64,000 nt of DNA, from NCBI RefSeq assembly GCF_004135585.1, contig NZ_CP035501.1, positions 5,465,501 to 5,529,500 on the forward strand. The letters run 5' to 3'. Of this stretch, positions 20,301-28,177 are shown piece after piece (positions within the stretch are counted from its first letter, which is position 1; every line of letters starts with the position of its first letter). The notes beneath the pieces are model-generated. The model was not told where the DNA came from, did not search any database, and saw only the letters and a list, made by a program, of their open reading frames with translations. A program made the position numbers and the translations under genes. The DNA comes from Sphingosinicella sp. BN140058 (GTDB taxonomy: Bacteria; Pseudomonadota; Alphaproteobacteria; Sphingomonadales; Sphingomonadaceae).

Positions 20301-21619
20301 CGCAGGATCGTCGTCGCACGATCGCGCTCCGCCTCCAGCATGCGCCGCTCGTCGACGTCGAGGAGAACTCCTGGAAACCGCAAAGGCGTGCCGTCCGCGG
20401 CGATGTCGACCCGCCCGTTCGCCTCGATCCATCGGTAGACGTCGTCATGCTGGCGGACGCGATACTGGCACCGGTAGCCGCCCCCGCGTTGCAGCGCCTC
20501 GGCTATCGCTTCGGCAACACGTTCGCGGTCGTCCGGGTGGATCGAATCGAATGCCTCGGACAGGGGCATTCCGGCGCGGCATTGCTCGGGATCCATGCCG
20601 AACGTGGCGGCGAACCTTTCGTCGGCGAAGATGCGGTCGGCCGCTATGTCCCACATGAAGGTGCCGATAATGGCACCCGCATCGAGCGCGAGTTGCACCC
20701 GCTCCGCGGCTTCGCGGGCGAGCTCAGCCGTGCGCCGGCGCGCGCTCACATCGCGGAAGAACAGCGCCAGACCCTCCCCGCTCGGATAGGCCCGCATGTC
20801 GACCCAGGCGCTGCGTCCGTCCGACCAGGTATAGCGATGCTCGGTTACAATCGGGATCCGCTCCGCCATTGCCTGCCGATAGAGCGTGCCGAGCGCGCTC
20901 TCCTCGGTGCCCGGCCACGCCTCCCAATGGGTCTTGCCGATGAAATCGGATCTGGGTCGCCCTTCCAGGCGCAAGCCTTCCGGGTTGATGTCGACGATCC
21001 GGAAATCGCGATCGAGCAAAACGAAGCCCTCGGCCATATTCTCGAGCACGCCTTGCGCGCGGTCCCGCTCGCGGACGAGGGCGGCCTCGGCCGCGGCGCG
21101 GGCGCGATCGGAGAGCACCTTGCCGGTCGTCTCGATCACCACGGCCAGCACGCCGGCGGGACGGCCGTCCTCTCCCGGAATGGGGGAGTAATCGAGGTTC
21201 ATGAACACCTGTTCGGGGGCGCCATTGCGAAACAGGGTCAGTTCCTGATCCCGATAGGACAAGGTGTCGCCGGCGAGGCCAACACGCATGACGTTGTCGT
21301 TGAACGCGGCAACCTCCGGCCAGCCTTCCCGCACCTTGGTTCCGAGCAGCTCCGGATGCCGGGCGCCGGCAAAGCCGCTATAGGCATCGTTATAGAGCAT
21401 GATGCCGTCCTCGCCCCACAGCATCACCATCGGCACCGGCGACTTGAGCACGAGGCCGAGCGCGGTGCGCAGGCTTTGCGGCCAGGCGGCGAGCGGCCCG
21501 AGCGCGCTTGCCGCCCAGTCCCGTTCCACGATCAGCCGCGCGCATTCGGAGGCAGGAAGAAGCCATCTCGGAGCCTCTCCGGAGGCCAAGAACGGAGCAG
21601 GCGTTGCCGAATTGGTCAT
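17372..21619 (-). CDS. hybrid sensor histidine kinase, multi-PAS/GAF with two receiver domains
   Basis: 1415 residues. Five PAS-like units occupy about 55-685 (HPDDRERV signatures, three with PAC-type tails such as DITERR and DITARK). A GAF domain spans about 700-860, then a coiled coil. HisKA with phospho-acceptor His in GGIAHDFNNLL is near 920, HATPase_c with GKGTGLGLSMVYGF near 1105, REC1 from about 1165 (EDDDD, phospho-Asp in FTDVVMPGMSG, Lys in IAKPF) and REC2 from about 1287 (phospho-Asp in FVDHDQPDG, Lys in IAKPY). No transmembrane segment is seen, so it is a cytosolic sensor. Both receivers keep their key residues; no separate response regulator is adjacent. The start at 21619 has only a weak ribosome site. 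Confidence 0.93.
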   Translation of the reverse strand: MTNSATPAPFLASGEAPRWLLPASECARLIVERDWAASALGPLAAWPQSLRTALGLVLKSPVPMVMLWGEDGIMLYNDAYSGFAGARHPELLGTKVREGWPEVAAFNDNVMRVGLAGDTLSYRDQELTLFRNGAPEQVFMNLDYSPIPGEDGRPAGVLAVVIETTGKVLSDRARAAAEAALVRERDRAQGVLENMAEGFVLLDRDFRIVDINPEGLRLEGRPRSDFIGKTHWEAWPGTEESALGTLYRQAMAERIPIVTEHRYTWSDGRSAWVDMRAYPSGEGLALFFRDVSARRRTAELAREAAERVQLALDAGAIIGTFMWDIAADRIFADERFAATFGMDPEQCRAGMPLSEAFDSIHPDDRERVAEAIAEALQRGGGYRCQYRVRQHDDVYRWIEANGRVDIAADGTPLRFPGVLLDVDERRMLEAERDRATTILRTFAEAVPGVVYAKDLEGRLLVANRGTTALLGKPPEAYIGRTDAEVLDDKAQAATVMANDRRVMDGGEAEQIEEEVRLPDGTSAVWLSTKAPLRNEQGEIVGLVGSSVDITERRMVEDALRASEERLRIAQATGGIGTFELIPATGRIIVSEQFCRLWGTPVIDETDVGYFLAIIHPDDRERVMTGRSALPEKALDYIEYRIVRPDTGEVRWLAREGEPVRSADGQIRYFGVSYDITARKLAEMRLRAESETLETLNETGAALAGELELERIVQMVTDAGVSLIGAAFGAFFYNLVDDAGESYMLYTLSGAERSAFENFGMPRATAVFKPTFDGDGIIRSDDILADPRYGHNDPHRGMPEGHLPVRSYLAVPVQSRSGDVIGGLFFGHPETGRFEERHERLMAGIAAQAAIALDNARLYQSAQRQLQEKSEAEAALRELNETLEQRIAAAIAERESAEEALRQAQKMEAVGQLTGGIAHDFNNLLTVVTGNIDMAGRALDAAEISDARARRALDNAMKGAERAASLTQRLLAFSRRQPLAPKATDVDKLVVGMSDLLNRALGETVKLEVVTAPGLWRVEVDPNQLESAILNLAVNARDAMPQGGELIVETSNARLDDAYTAQHAEVAPGQYVVIAVTDTGEGMPKHVQEKVFEPFYTTKEVGKGTGLGLSMVYGFVKQSGGHVKIYSEEGHGTTIKIYLPRLVGETADLPEPLLTQGLETSPKAELLLVVEDDDDVRAYTVECLRELGYKVLEAHDGASALRLLERQDEPVDLLFTDVVMPGMSGRELADAARTRQPDLRVLYTSGYTRNAIALGGRLEPGVEMIAKPFTYQALAQKVRDVLDRGRTGRVLLVEAEPTVRALAMEALSAAGYTAEEAANAGEALGKVRSAQGRYDAVFVDHDQPDGPGLVTELRALHVDLPILLATAGDQTGLAKRHAEDRCTSLIAKPYTGARLSEALRQAGVNCGRAAADESEA

Positions 21620-21808
21620 GCGTCGAAGATCGTCCCTGAAGCGCGTGCGCCGCGATCCCTCGGCGTTAGGGCCGCTTCGCGCGCATTCCAAGCACTTGTG
21701 CGCCGGCGCGGCGGGGCTGCTGAGACGGATTACCCGATCGGGGTCATGGCGCGCCAACCGCCGGCCTCTATGGAGATCCCGTTCCTTGGATCAGCAGGAA
21801 GAGTGCGG

Positions 21809-21955
21809 GTGAGCAAGCGCAGGTACGAAGTCCGCGGGGAAGACGATCTCGGCGACGTCCACTCGTTCCAGACCGACGATCGCACCCGCGCGGAAGAGAT
21901 CGTCGAGCTGATGCGGCAGGATCTGGACGCGGTCGAACTGGTCGAACACGCCTGA
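21809..21955 (+). CDS. small hypothetical acidic protein
   Basis: 48 residues. GTG start with an AGGAAGAG ribosome site close upstream. The protein (KRRYEVRGEDDLGDVHSF, then EEIVELMRQDLDAVELVEHA) looks like a compact beta-then-helix fold. It stands divergent from the hybrid kinase and convergent with the glutaredoxin gene. No family recognised. Confidence 0.6.
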   Translation: MSKRRYEVRGEDDLGDVHSFQTDDRTRAEEIVELMRQDLDAVELVEHA

Positions 21956-21969
21956 TGACCGCAGCAAGG

Positions 21970-22000
21970 GGGGCAGCGCTCCGGGCAGGAACGCTACCCC
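21970..22000. terminator. possible hairpin between convergent small gene and glutaredoxin gene
   Basis: GGGGCAGCG (21970-21978) can pair with CGCTACCCC (21992-22000) with one mismatch around a 13-base loop, between two convergent stops. No T-run follows, so termination is inferred from position only. Confidence 0.3.
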
Positions 22001-22007
22001 GATAACC

Positions 22008-22256
22008 TCAGGCGTCCGCCAAATAGGCTTCGAGGTCGTCGGCGCCGCCGATCCGCTCGCCGCCGATGAAAATCTGCGGCGTCGTCGCAACCCCTTGCTC
22101 GTCCTTGAAGGCGTCCACCTCCTCGCGGCTGCTCAGCACCCGATCCTCGACCTCGTATCCGCTCTGTTCGAGCATCTGCTTGGCGCGAACGCCGAACGGG
22201 CAGGTATGCTCCGGCAGCACCATCCGGTAGAGCGTGGCCTGTTTGTCGTCACTCAT
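22008..22256 (-). CDS. glutaredoxin family protein (monothiol CPFG)
   Basis: 82 residues. The thioredoxin fold carries HTCPFGVRAKQML, so the usual second active-site cysteine is Gly, and the conserved cis-Pro sits in TTPQIFIGGERIGG. It should act in glutathione-linked redox reactions or Fe-S handling. The start at 22256 has AAGGAG eight bases upstream; an in-frame ATG at 22328 overlaps the stop of the upstream PRC-barrel gene, and would add 24 hydrophilic residues. Either way the two genes are one operon. Confidence 0.88.
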   Translation of the reverse strand: MSDDKQATLYRMVLPEHTCPFGVRAKQMLEQSGYEVEDRVLSSREEVDAFKDEQGVATTPQIFIGGERIGGADDLEAYLADA

Positions 22257-22327
22257 GTCTTTGTCTCCTTGATCTTCCATCGGCGGCACAGCGTCGACGG
22301 GCGCTTGGGGTTCCGCCCCGTCTTCCA

Positions 22328-22915
22328 TCAGCTTCGCGCGGCCGGCGGCGCCGCGGTCGGCCAGTTGGTCGGCTCGATCGGCGCGAGCCGCTCCAGCTCC
22401 CCGGCGTCGATGTCGGCGGTGACCCCGGAAGGCCGTGCCGACACCTTGGACCAGGGCAAAGCATGCAGCCGCTCGCCGACCCCGCCAACGCCGCCGGCGC
22501 TCACCACCAGATAGCTAATCCGGCCATCCTCGCAGCGCGCCATCGCATCGACGCTGGTGCCGATCGCCTCACCGCCACGCCCCTCGACACTGGCTGCGGT
22601 GAGCATCGACACCGGAAACAGGGTCGGCCCGTCCTTGCGCTCGCTCTTTTCGGCGGCAGCCTGCGCGCCATCGTCGAACCGTGCCTGGCGGCCCAGCCAG
22701 CGCCACACGCCGACGAGATTGACGACCGTCAGGAAAACGTTCTGCCAGAGCAGGTTCGGCTGGTCCGTTGCCATTGCATAGGCACTCCACGACACCGAGC
22801 CGATGGTGAAGATGACGAAGCCCCATCCGGTCACCCGCGCGCCGAGATTGGCGGCGGTGACGCAGGCGGCGAGCATGGTCGCGATCGGTGCCGCCCAGGC
22901 GGCTATGTCTTCCAT
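22328..22915 (-). CDS. membrane protein with C-terminal PRC-barrel-like domain
   Basis: 195 residues. Two to three hydrophobic segments at about 5-65 (AAPIATMLAACVTAANLG, GWGFVIFTIGSVSWSAYAM, NVFLTVVNLVGVWRWLG) precede a soluble beta domain of the PRC-barrel type (VSMLTAASVEGRGGEAIG through ISYLVVSAG and LHALPWSKV). The N-terminal part resembles small membrane proteins often found with PRC domains in alphaproteobacteria; the role is unknown. The start at 22915 has GGAG nine bases upstream. It lies directly before the glutaredoxin gene with a one-base stop/start overlap to the longer form. Confidence 0.75.
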   Translation of the reverse strand: MEDIAAWAAPIATMLAACVTAANLGARVTGWGFVIFTIGSVSWSAYAMATDQPNLLWQNVFLTVVNLVGVWRWLGRQARFDDGAQAAAEKSERKDGPTLFPVSMLTAASVEGRGGEAIGTSVDAMARCEDGRISYLVVSAGGVGGVGERLHALPWSKVSARPSGVTADIDAGELERLAPIEPTNWPTAAPPAARS

Positions 22916-22994
22916 GTCGCGATGCTCCGTCGTTGTTCGAGCCCTGCAACAGCGGCAGCCGCCTGCGGTTCCCGGAAAGGAGATGGCCGAAAGG

Positions 22995-23777
22995 TCAGGT
23001 GCGCAAAGCGGCGGCGCAGCCGGCAAGCGCCGGCGAGCGGGTCACGAATAAGGCGCCGGCCTCGTACAGGCGGGCTTCCCCGCCCGGTCGGTCCAGCGCC
23101 ACGGACATCATGCCGCCCTCCGGATTCGCCCATAGCAGAGGCGTCCGCGCCTGCTGCGCGGCATTGATCGCGACTGCCGCGTCGGACCCGGGCGCGAACA
23201 GGACCAGCGCACTGTCCGCATTGGGCTGCGGCAAGGCTGCGATCGGCGCCGCGAGCAAGGCGAGCAGGCCAAGGGTGACAGCCGCCCCTGCCCCGCCGCC
23301 GCGCGTTCCATCCGCTTGGGCGCCCCGCAGCAGCAGCACCGCGATGGCCAGCGGGATCAGGCCGAACGCGGCCAGCCAGCCGAGATCGTAGAGCATCGGC
23401 TCCGAGACGTCGACGCGGATCCGGTGAATGCCGAGGATCCAGTGAAAGAATCCGACGTCGACCACGTTCCACAGGCCGAAGCCGAGCAATCCGCCGCCGG
23501 CAACCAGGCGCCAGTCGGCGGCGTCGCCCAATAAGCGGCGACGGCGCCATAACAGCCACAGGCCGGACGCGGTCACGAGGTACATCAGGACGTGGAACAG
23601 CCCGTCCGCGAGGATCTGGGTGCCGAGGTCCCGGAACGCTTCGCCCGGTACGAGGCTCAGCAGATGATGCCATTGCAGCACCTGATGAAGCAGGATGCCG
23701 TCGAAGAAACCGCCAAGGCCGAAGCCGATCACGCCCGTGGCGACAAGAAGGCGGCGACAATCCTGACCATTCACCAT
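22995..23777 (-). CDS. DUF2243 family membrane protein
   Basis: 260 residues. The signature GFFDGILLHQVLQWHH (about 23-38) followed by an HVLMYLVTASGLWLLW span and GLWNVVDVGFFHWILGIHRIR identifies DUF2243, a polytopic inner-membrane family with conserved histidines, function unknown. Four or more membrane spans can be traced. The C-terminal about 80 residues (from ALPQPNADSALVLFAPG) look soluble. It lies 79 bp upstream of the PRC-barrel gene on the same strand and may share its transcript. Confidence 0.85.
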   Translation of the reverse strand: MVNGQDCRRLLVATGVIGFGLGGFFDGILLHQVLQWHHLLSLVPGEAFRDLGTQILADGLFHVLMYLVTASGLWLLWRRRRLLGDAADWRLVAGGGLLGFGLWNVVDVGFFHWILGIHRIRVDVSEPMLYDLGWLAAFGLIPLAIAVLLLRGAQADGTRGGGAGAAVTLGLLALLAAPIAALPQPNADSALVLFAPGSDAAVAINAAQQARTPLLWANPEGGMMSVALDRPGGEARLYEAGALFVTRSPALAGCAAALRT

Positions 23778-23997
23778 GCCCGTGTCCCTGCCAGAGCTGC
23801 ATGCGTCTGCTGCGGAAACACGCCTCGGAGGGCCGAGTTGCCGGAAGATGCCGCCGCTTAATCTGGGTCAGTCCGAATCTCGGCGCCTGCCGGAACCGGC
23901 CCCGCATGTTCGGGTTGACCGGCAACACACTCGAAACGTGCCGAAAAATCCGCATCGGCTGCTCCTGCCAAACGGTCGGCACCCCTGGGGGACAAAG

Positions 23998-24246
23998 ATG
24001 GACGTCGTACAATGCAAGATGGCCCGCGCCGCGCTCGAATGGGAGCCCGCGGATCTCGCCGAGGCCAGCGGCCTCGAAACGCGCGCGATCGCCCGCTTCG
24101 AAGACGGCGGCGCCGTTCTTCCCGGCCACCTGCGGGCGATGCGCGCTGCCCTCGAGACGGCGGGAATCGCGTTTCTCGGGGACGACGGGGTGCGTCTCTC
24201 AGGAGCCGCCCAATGCCGCCACATTGCCGTGCAGCAGGCGCTATGA
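23998..24246 (+). CDS. small XRE-family HTH regulator
   Basis: 82 residues. A compact Cro/CI-type helix-turn-helix: MARAALEWEPADLAEASG, ETRAIARFEDGGAVLP, then LRAMRAALETAGIAFLGDDG, a pattern very common in alphaproteobacterial one-domain repressors. The start at 23998 has GGGGGA upstream. It is divergent from the DUF2243 gene (220-bp shared gap) and 34 bp before the thioesterase gene. Its target is unknown; the divergent promoter is the first candidate. Confidence 0.85.
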   Translation: MDVVQCKMARAALEWEPADLAEASGLETRAIARFEDGGAVLPGHLRAMRAALETAGIAFLGDDGVRLSGAAQCRHIAVQQAL

Positions 24247-24280
24247 CGGCGGCATCTGCAACGACGCACGGCGCTGCGGA

Positions 24281-24673
24281 ATGACGGTGCTGCCCAACAA
24301 GCGCGGCGACGCGCACCTTCGCACCATCGCGATGCCGCGCGACGCCAATCCGTCCGGGGACATCTTCGGCGGCTGGACTCTCTCACAGATGGATCTCGCC
24401 GGGGGCGTATTCGCCGCCGAGCGCGCCGGCGGCCGCGTCGCGACGGTCGCGATCGACGCCATGAAGTTCCTCCGCCCGATCGCCGTCGGCGACGAAGTCA
24501 GCTGCTTTTGCGGCTGGGAGGACGAGAGTCCGGCCTCGGTCAGGGTCCGGATCGAAACCTGGGCGCGGTCTCCGGGCGGCGGCGAGCCGGAGAAGGTCAC
24601 GGAGGGCGTGTTCACCTATGTCGCGGTGACCGATGATGGAAAACCGCGCCGTCTGGACGCTGACGGCGGCTGA
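24281..24673 (+). CDS. acyl-CoA thioesterase (YciA-like, hot-dog fold)
   Basis: 130 residues. The hot-dog signature NPSGDIFGGWTLSQMDLAGG and ATVAIDAMKFLRPIAVGDEVS match the acyl-CoA hydrolase group that includes YciA, which cleaves acyl-CoA to free acid and CoA. The ribosome site before ATG 24281 is weak; there is no better in-frame start. It sits between the XRE regulator and DUF421 genes on the same strand. Confidence 0.88.
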   Translation: MTVLPNKRGDAHLRTIAMPRDANPSGDIFGGWTLSQMDLAGGVFAAERAGGRVATVAIDAMKFLRPIAVGDEVSCFCGWEDESPASVRVRIETWARSPGGGEPEKVTEGVFTYVAVTDDGKPRRLDADGG

Positions 24674-24810
24674 CCAGGCCATGATGCTGGCGTTACGCCG
24701 CTCTCATCGGATCGGCGTCCCTGACCTCCCGGCCCCGCACGCTTTGCCTGCGGCCGGGGCATCCGATCAGGCCAGGCGGCGTTCAGCCTCGTATCGCGGG
24801 AGAGACTGGC

Positions 24811-25371
24811 ATGCACATCTTTGAAATCGCTCTCGGCCTGGGCGAAAAGCCGGAGGATCTCGGCATGGTCGAGATGGCCCTCCGCGCGGTCGTCATCTAC
24901 CTCGTGACGCTTGTCATCGTTCGTCTCGGCAAGAAGCGCTTCATGAGCCGGGCGAGCGCGTTCGATGTCATCGTCGGCATCATGCTGGGATCGATCGCCA
25001 GTCGCGCGATCACCGGCAACGCGCCAATGGCTCCGGCGATGGCTGCTGCCACCATGACGATGGCATTGCACTGGGCCTTTTCGGCGCTGGCCGTCCGCTG
25101 GCACGCCTTCGGAACCCTGATCAAGGGGCATGACCGCATTCTCGTGCGCGATGGACGGGTGGACGAGGACGAACTGCGTACCGCCCACATGACGATGCGC
25201 GACCTTGCCGAAGAGCTTCGCGAGAAAGGCATCGCCGATGTCGCCGGCGTCGCCGAGGCCCGGCTCGAGCGCGACGGCGCGATCAGCGCGGTCAAGAAGC
25301 CGGACAAGGCGAAGGTCGTCACCATCGACGTTGCGCCCGGCGTACAGACGGTGCGGCTCGAGTTCGGCTGA
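24811..25371 (+). CDS. DUF421 (YetF-like) membrane protein
   Basis: 186 residues. Three N-terminal membrane segments (about 22-40, 50-68, 74-92) carry the family motif GKKRFMSRASAFDVIVGIMLGSIASRAITG. A cytoplasmic alpha/beta domain follows with HDRILVRDGRVDEDELRTAHMT. Function is unknown; Bacillus relatives are linked to spore envelope and sigma-factor control. GGGAGAG precedes the ATG. Confidence 0.88.
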   Translation: MHIFEIALGLGEKPEDLGMVEMALRAVVIYLVTLVIVRLGKKRFMSRASAFDVIVGIMLGSIASRAITGNAPMAPAMAAATMTMALHWAFSALAVRWHAFGTLIKGHDRILVRDGRVDEDELRTAHMTMRDLAEELREKGIADVAGVAEARLERDGAISAVKKPDKAKVVTIDVAPGVQTVRLEFG

Positions 25372-25445
25372 CCGGCCCCTCCCGGTGAACCCCGATCCGC
25401 GGGCGTTCGTTGCGCCCGTGTCTCACGTTATACGAAGGATCGACC

Positions 25446-25664
25446 ATGGACGAGAAGAAGATCGACGAGGCGAGCGGCGACAGCGCCCGCGGCGGCCCGC
25501 TTGCAACCACCGATACGCATACCGAAAGCGGCGCACCGACCGACAAGGCGCATCTCGAAACGGGCGACGGCACGCTGACGGGATCGATCCCGGCCGGCCT
25601 CAGCATCGAGGAATTGCAGGCGATCGCCCGGGACGATCAGGGCGTTGAAAGCGGCACCGGCTGA
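25446..25664 (+). CDS. small hydrophilic hypothetical protein
   Basis: 72 residues, very polar, with no hydrophobic core until SIPAGLSIEELQAIARDD near the C-terminus; probably disordered. GAAGGA lies six bases before the ATG. It precedes the Crp/Fnr gene by 79 bp. No family recognised. Confidence 0.65.
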   Translation: MDEKKIDEASGDSARGGPLATTDTHTESGAPTDKAHLETGDGTLTGSIPAGLSIEELQAIARDDQGVESGTG

Positions 25665-25743
25665 CGCCGGAGGCCGGGATCTGGATCAGTTTCCATGCGC
25701 GCCGGTGCGGGATTGGTGTAGAGCAAGCGGGAAGGAGCCGCCG

Positions 25744-26571
25744 ATGACCAATCCGCTGACCTTGAAGCTCGAGCAGTTCACGCGCTTCGACGCAGCCGAG
25801 CGGAACCGGCTCGACGCGCTCGCCGCTTATCCCCGCAAAAGCTTCGCGCGCGGCGCCACGATCATCGGCGAAGGCGACAGGGCCGACACCATCCACCTCG
25901 TCCTCGACGGCCTGGCCGCGCGCGCCAAGACGCTCTCCGACGGCAGTCGCCAGCTGATGGCCTTTCTCGTTCCGGGCGATCTGTGCGATGTCGAAGTGTT
26001 CGTGCTCGAGGCGATGGACCACGACATCGTCGCGCTCGCCGACACGAACTGCGTGATGATCCCGGCAGCCGTGATCGAGGAGATGCTGACCGAGAGCGCG
26101 AAGCTCACCAAGGCTCTGTGGTGGAGCACGATGACCGACTCCGCCGTGCTGCGCGCCAGGATCGTCGACCACGGCAGCCGCGACGCGCGCGAGCGCATCG
26201 CCCACCTCCTGTGCGAGTTGCTGATCCGCTATCGCATCGTCGCGCGGGCCAGCGACGACAGCTTCCCCTTCCCGCTCACCCAGGAAGACCTCGCCGACGC
26301 CACCGGCATGACCCCGGTCCACGTCAACCGGGTGCTGCAACAGCTCCGCGCCGACGGCCTGATCGACTACAAGAGCAAGGTGCTGAACGTGCTCGATCCC
26401 CGCGGCCTCAAGGCGGCGGCGCAATACGAACCCAATTACCTCCACCTGACCCGCACCGAGCATCGCGACCCCGACGTCAGCGGCCGCGTCGGCGATCTCG
26501 TCCCCGCCGCCCACCACCGCCTCCTCCAAGACGCGACGCAGACTTTAAAGTCCATTCTCGGGCGCAGTTGA
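25744..26571 (+). CDS. Crp/Fnr family transcriptional regulator
   Basis: 275 residues. A cyclic-nucleotide-binding-type beta-roll (about 20-135, ATIIGEGDRADTIHLVLDG and DLCDVEVFVLE) is joined by a long helix to a winged HTH with LTQEDLADATGMTPVHVNRVLQQLR. No N-terminal cysteine cluster is present, so it is not an oxygen-sensing Fnr; the effector is unknown. AAGGAG is six bases before the start. The C-terminal about 45 residues after the HTH are extra. A second relative is encoded at 32541. Confidence 0.92.
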   Translation: MTNPLTLKLEQFTRFDAAERNRLDALAAYPRKSFARGATIIGEGDRADTIHLVLDGLAARAKTLSDGSRQLMAFLVPGDLCDVEVFVLEAMDHDIVALADTNCVMIPAAVIEEMLTESAKLTKALWWSTMTDSAVLRARIVDHGSRDARERIAHLLCELLIRYRIVARASDDSFPFPLTQEDLADATGMTPVHVNRVLQQLRADGLIDYKSKVLNVLDPRGLKAAAQYEPNYLHLTRTEHRDPDVSGRVGDLVPAAHHRLLQDATQTLKSILGRS

Positions 26572-26767
26572 GCGCACATAGGGCACGGCGGATGCAGGGC
26601 GCTCCCGCTCATGTCCGCGTTCCTAAAGCACGGGGTTCCCGCCCGCAGAAACGGGACGATCGCACCCGACTGCCCAAAGCGGCAGGAAAGTCGGGACCGG
26701 GATGGGAGCTGATCCCAGGCATTCCTTCTACTCCGATGTCAGGCTGGCCCCGTCCCTTTGAGCCTGA

Positions 26768-27295
26768 TCACCTTAGGTTGGAGCGTTCAGCTCCGATCTG
26801 AGGTGAATCAGGCTTCGAACCAAGGGCGGCGCGTGGATCGTTTGCCTCGTCGATATATTCGATGCCCAATGGGCCCGCTCCACTCACTTGCGTGATATAC
26901 TCACCGGACATGGCCCAATGAAAGTGAGGTGTATCGCCCGGAAGGATGATAACGCTTCCTGGACCGTAGGCTTCAAGCTTCGAAGCATCGAATACGCTGC
27001 CAAACCCGATATAGAAGACGCCCGACAATACTGTGTACACCCGGTCCTCGGGATGCGTGTGCGGTAGCAGCTTGACGCCGCCCGCAACCCTCACCCGAAC
27101 GACATACGGGCCTGGCTTGGTCGGATCGGCGACGACCCTTGCGAGTTCCGCGCCCGCGGGGAAAGCCGGAAACGGTTGAAACTGGATCGTCTCGGGATGA
27201 ACTGATCCCCGCTGTTTCGGAGAAAGCGGCTGAGGCACAACGGGTGCCGCAGCCAAAAGGACGCTGCCCGCTACAGTGGTGCCGGCCTTGCGCAT
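26768..27295 (-). CDS. exported cupin-domain protein
   Basis: 175 residues. A hydrophobic N-terminal signal (GTTVAGSVLLAAAPVVPQ) precedes one cupin barrel with LLPHTHPEDRVYTVLSG (motif 1, His-x-His and Glu/Asp ligands) and PGDTPHFHWAMSG (motif 2). Metal binding is likely; the substrate is not predictable. The start at 27295 was chosen for its AGGAG site seven bases upstream, in preference to an ATG six codons earlier. It follows the enoyl-CoA hydratase-like gene by 21 bp as an operon. Confidence 0.82.
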   Translation of the reverse strand: MRKAGTTVAGSVLLAAAPVVPQPLSPKQRGSVHPETIQFQPFPAFPAGAELARVVADPTKPGPYVVRVRVAGGVKLLPHTHPEDRVYTVLSGVFYIGFGSVFDASKLEAYGPGSVIILPGDTPHFHWAMSGEYITQVSGAGPLGIEYIDEANDPRAALGSKPDSPQIGAERSNLR

Positions 27296-27316
27296 GAAGC
27301 TACTCCTGCTCATCGG

Positions 27317-28177
27317 TCAGAAACTGCGATCGGAAGGCGACGTGGACCGGAGCTCGCCGAGGTAGAATCCGAGCCGGTTCTCGACATCGCCCGGCGCCTG
27401 GAACCCACGTGCAGTCAGAGACCTGATGCCCTCCTTAGCGGCGGGTCGGCCAAGCGAGGCAATGCACGCCTCCCAGCCGGCGCCGATCTCGACGTCGGGC
27501 GGTAGGCTAGTGTTCACAAGCCGCTTCGTCTGAGCGATCGCCCATTTGTCGAAGCGAGAGATTCTCGTAGCGAGCGCATCGACATAGGCGTCCAGCTCGG
27601 CGTCAGGCAGCGCGCGGTTCACATAGCCATAGGCCTCAGCCTGCGGACCCGAGATGTCGTCGGAACCCAGCAGTATCTCCATCGCGCGGTTGCGTCCGAT
27701 CATCTGCGGCAATCGCGCCATGGGGCCACCGCCCGCGACCATCCCGACTCCGACCTCCCATTGGGACAGGATCGCCTTCTCGCTGCTGGCGAACGCCATG
27801 TCGCACGCGAGCGCGATCTCGCTCCCGTTGCCGGTTGCGCGCCCCCGGATCAGGGCGATCGAAGCCACGGGGGCGCGGGTGAGGCGCACGAGGAAATCGG
27901 GCCAAGGCGCCAAGCCCGATGGGCCGGGTGGCATCGAGGTCAGATCCTCGAGCCGCGCCGTGAAGTCCGAGTGATTGAGGAAGAAGCCATCGACGGCACT
28001 GTCGAACACCACAACCCGCACCTCTTCGTCGGATTCGATTGCGTCGATCAGATCTTCGAACTGCCTGACCATCTCGGGTCCCATCACGTTGAGCGGAGGG
28101 TTGTCCAGAGTGACGCGCCAATAAGCCGCGGTATGACGGGTCAGACGAATTTGTCTCGGGTCGGTGTTGGGGTCCAT
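27317..28177 (-). CDS. enoyl-CoA hydratase/isomerase family protein
   Basis: 286 residues. The crotonase fold shows LDNPPLNVMGPEMVRQ, the oxyanion region FFLNHSDF, and ALIRGRATGNGSEIALACDMAFAS with Gly-rich CoA-binding turns. In classical hydratases two glutamates act; here the first position reads GSEIALACD and the second EVGVGMVAGGG, so the exact chemistry is unclear. The start at 28177 has AAGGGAAG upstream. It is first in an operon with the cupin gene. Confidence 0.85.
   Translation of the reverse strand: MDPNTDPRQIRLTRHTAAYWRVTLDNPPLNVMGPEMVRQFEDLIDAIESDEEVRVVVFDSAVDGFFLNHSDFTARLEDLTSMPPGPSGLAPWPDFLVRLTRAPVASIALIRGRATGNGSEIALACDMAFASSEKAILSQWEVGVGMVAGGGPMARLPQMIGRNRAMEILLGSDDISGPQAEAYGYVNRALPDAELDAYVDALATRISRFDKWAIAQTKRLVNTSLPPDVEIGAGWEACIASLGRPAAKEGIRSLTARGFQAPGDVENRLGFYLGELRSTSPSDRSF

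Noticed and set aside
19109..21955. A 948-codon frame antisense to the hybrid kinase
   Set aside because: Only its last 48 codons (21809-21955) lie outside the kinase and look like a real small gene; the rest is mirror sequence.
24674..24810. Stem GCCCCG/CGGGGC as a terminator between thioesterase and DUF421 genes
   Set aside because: Short stem, 17-base loop and no T-run; not better than chance in GC-rich sequence.
26572..26767. Possible hairpins after the Crp/Fnr gene (TGGGA/TCCCA and CCCG/CGGG)
   Set aside because: Stems of four to five base pairs without T-runs are not supportable as terminators.
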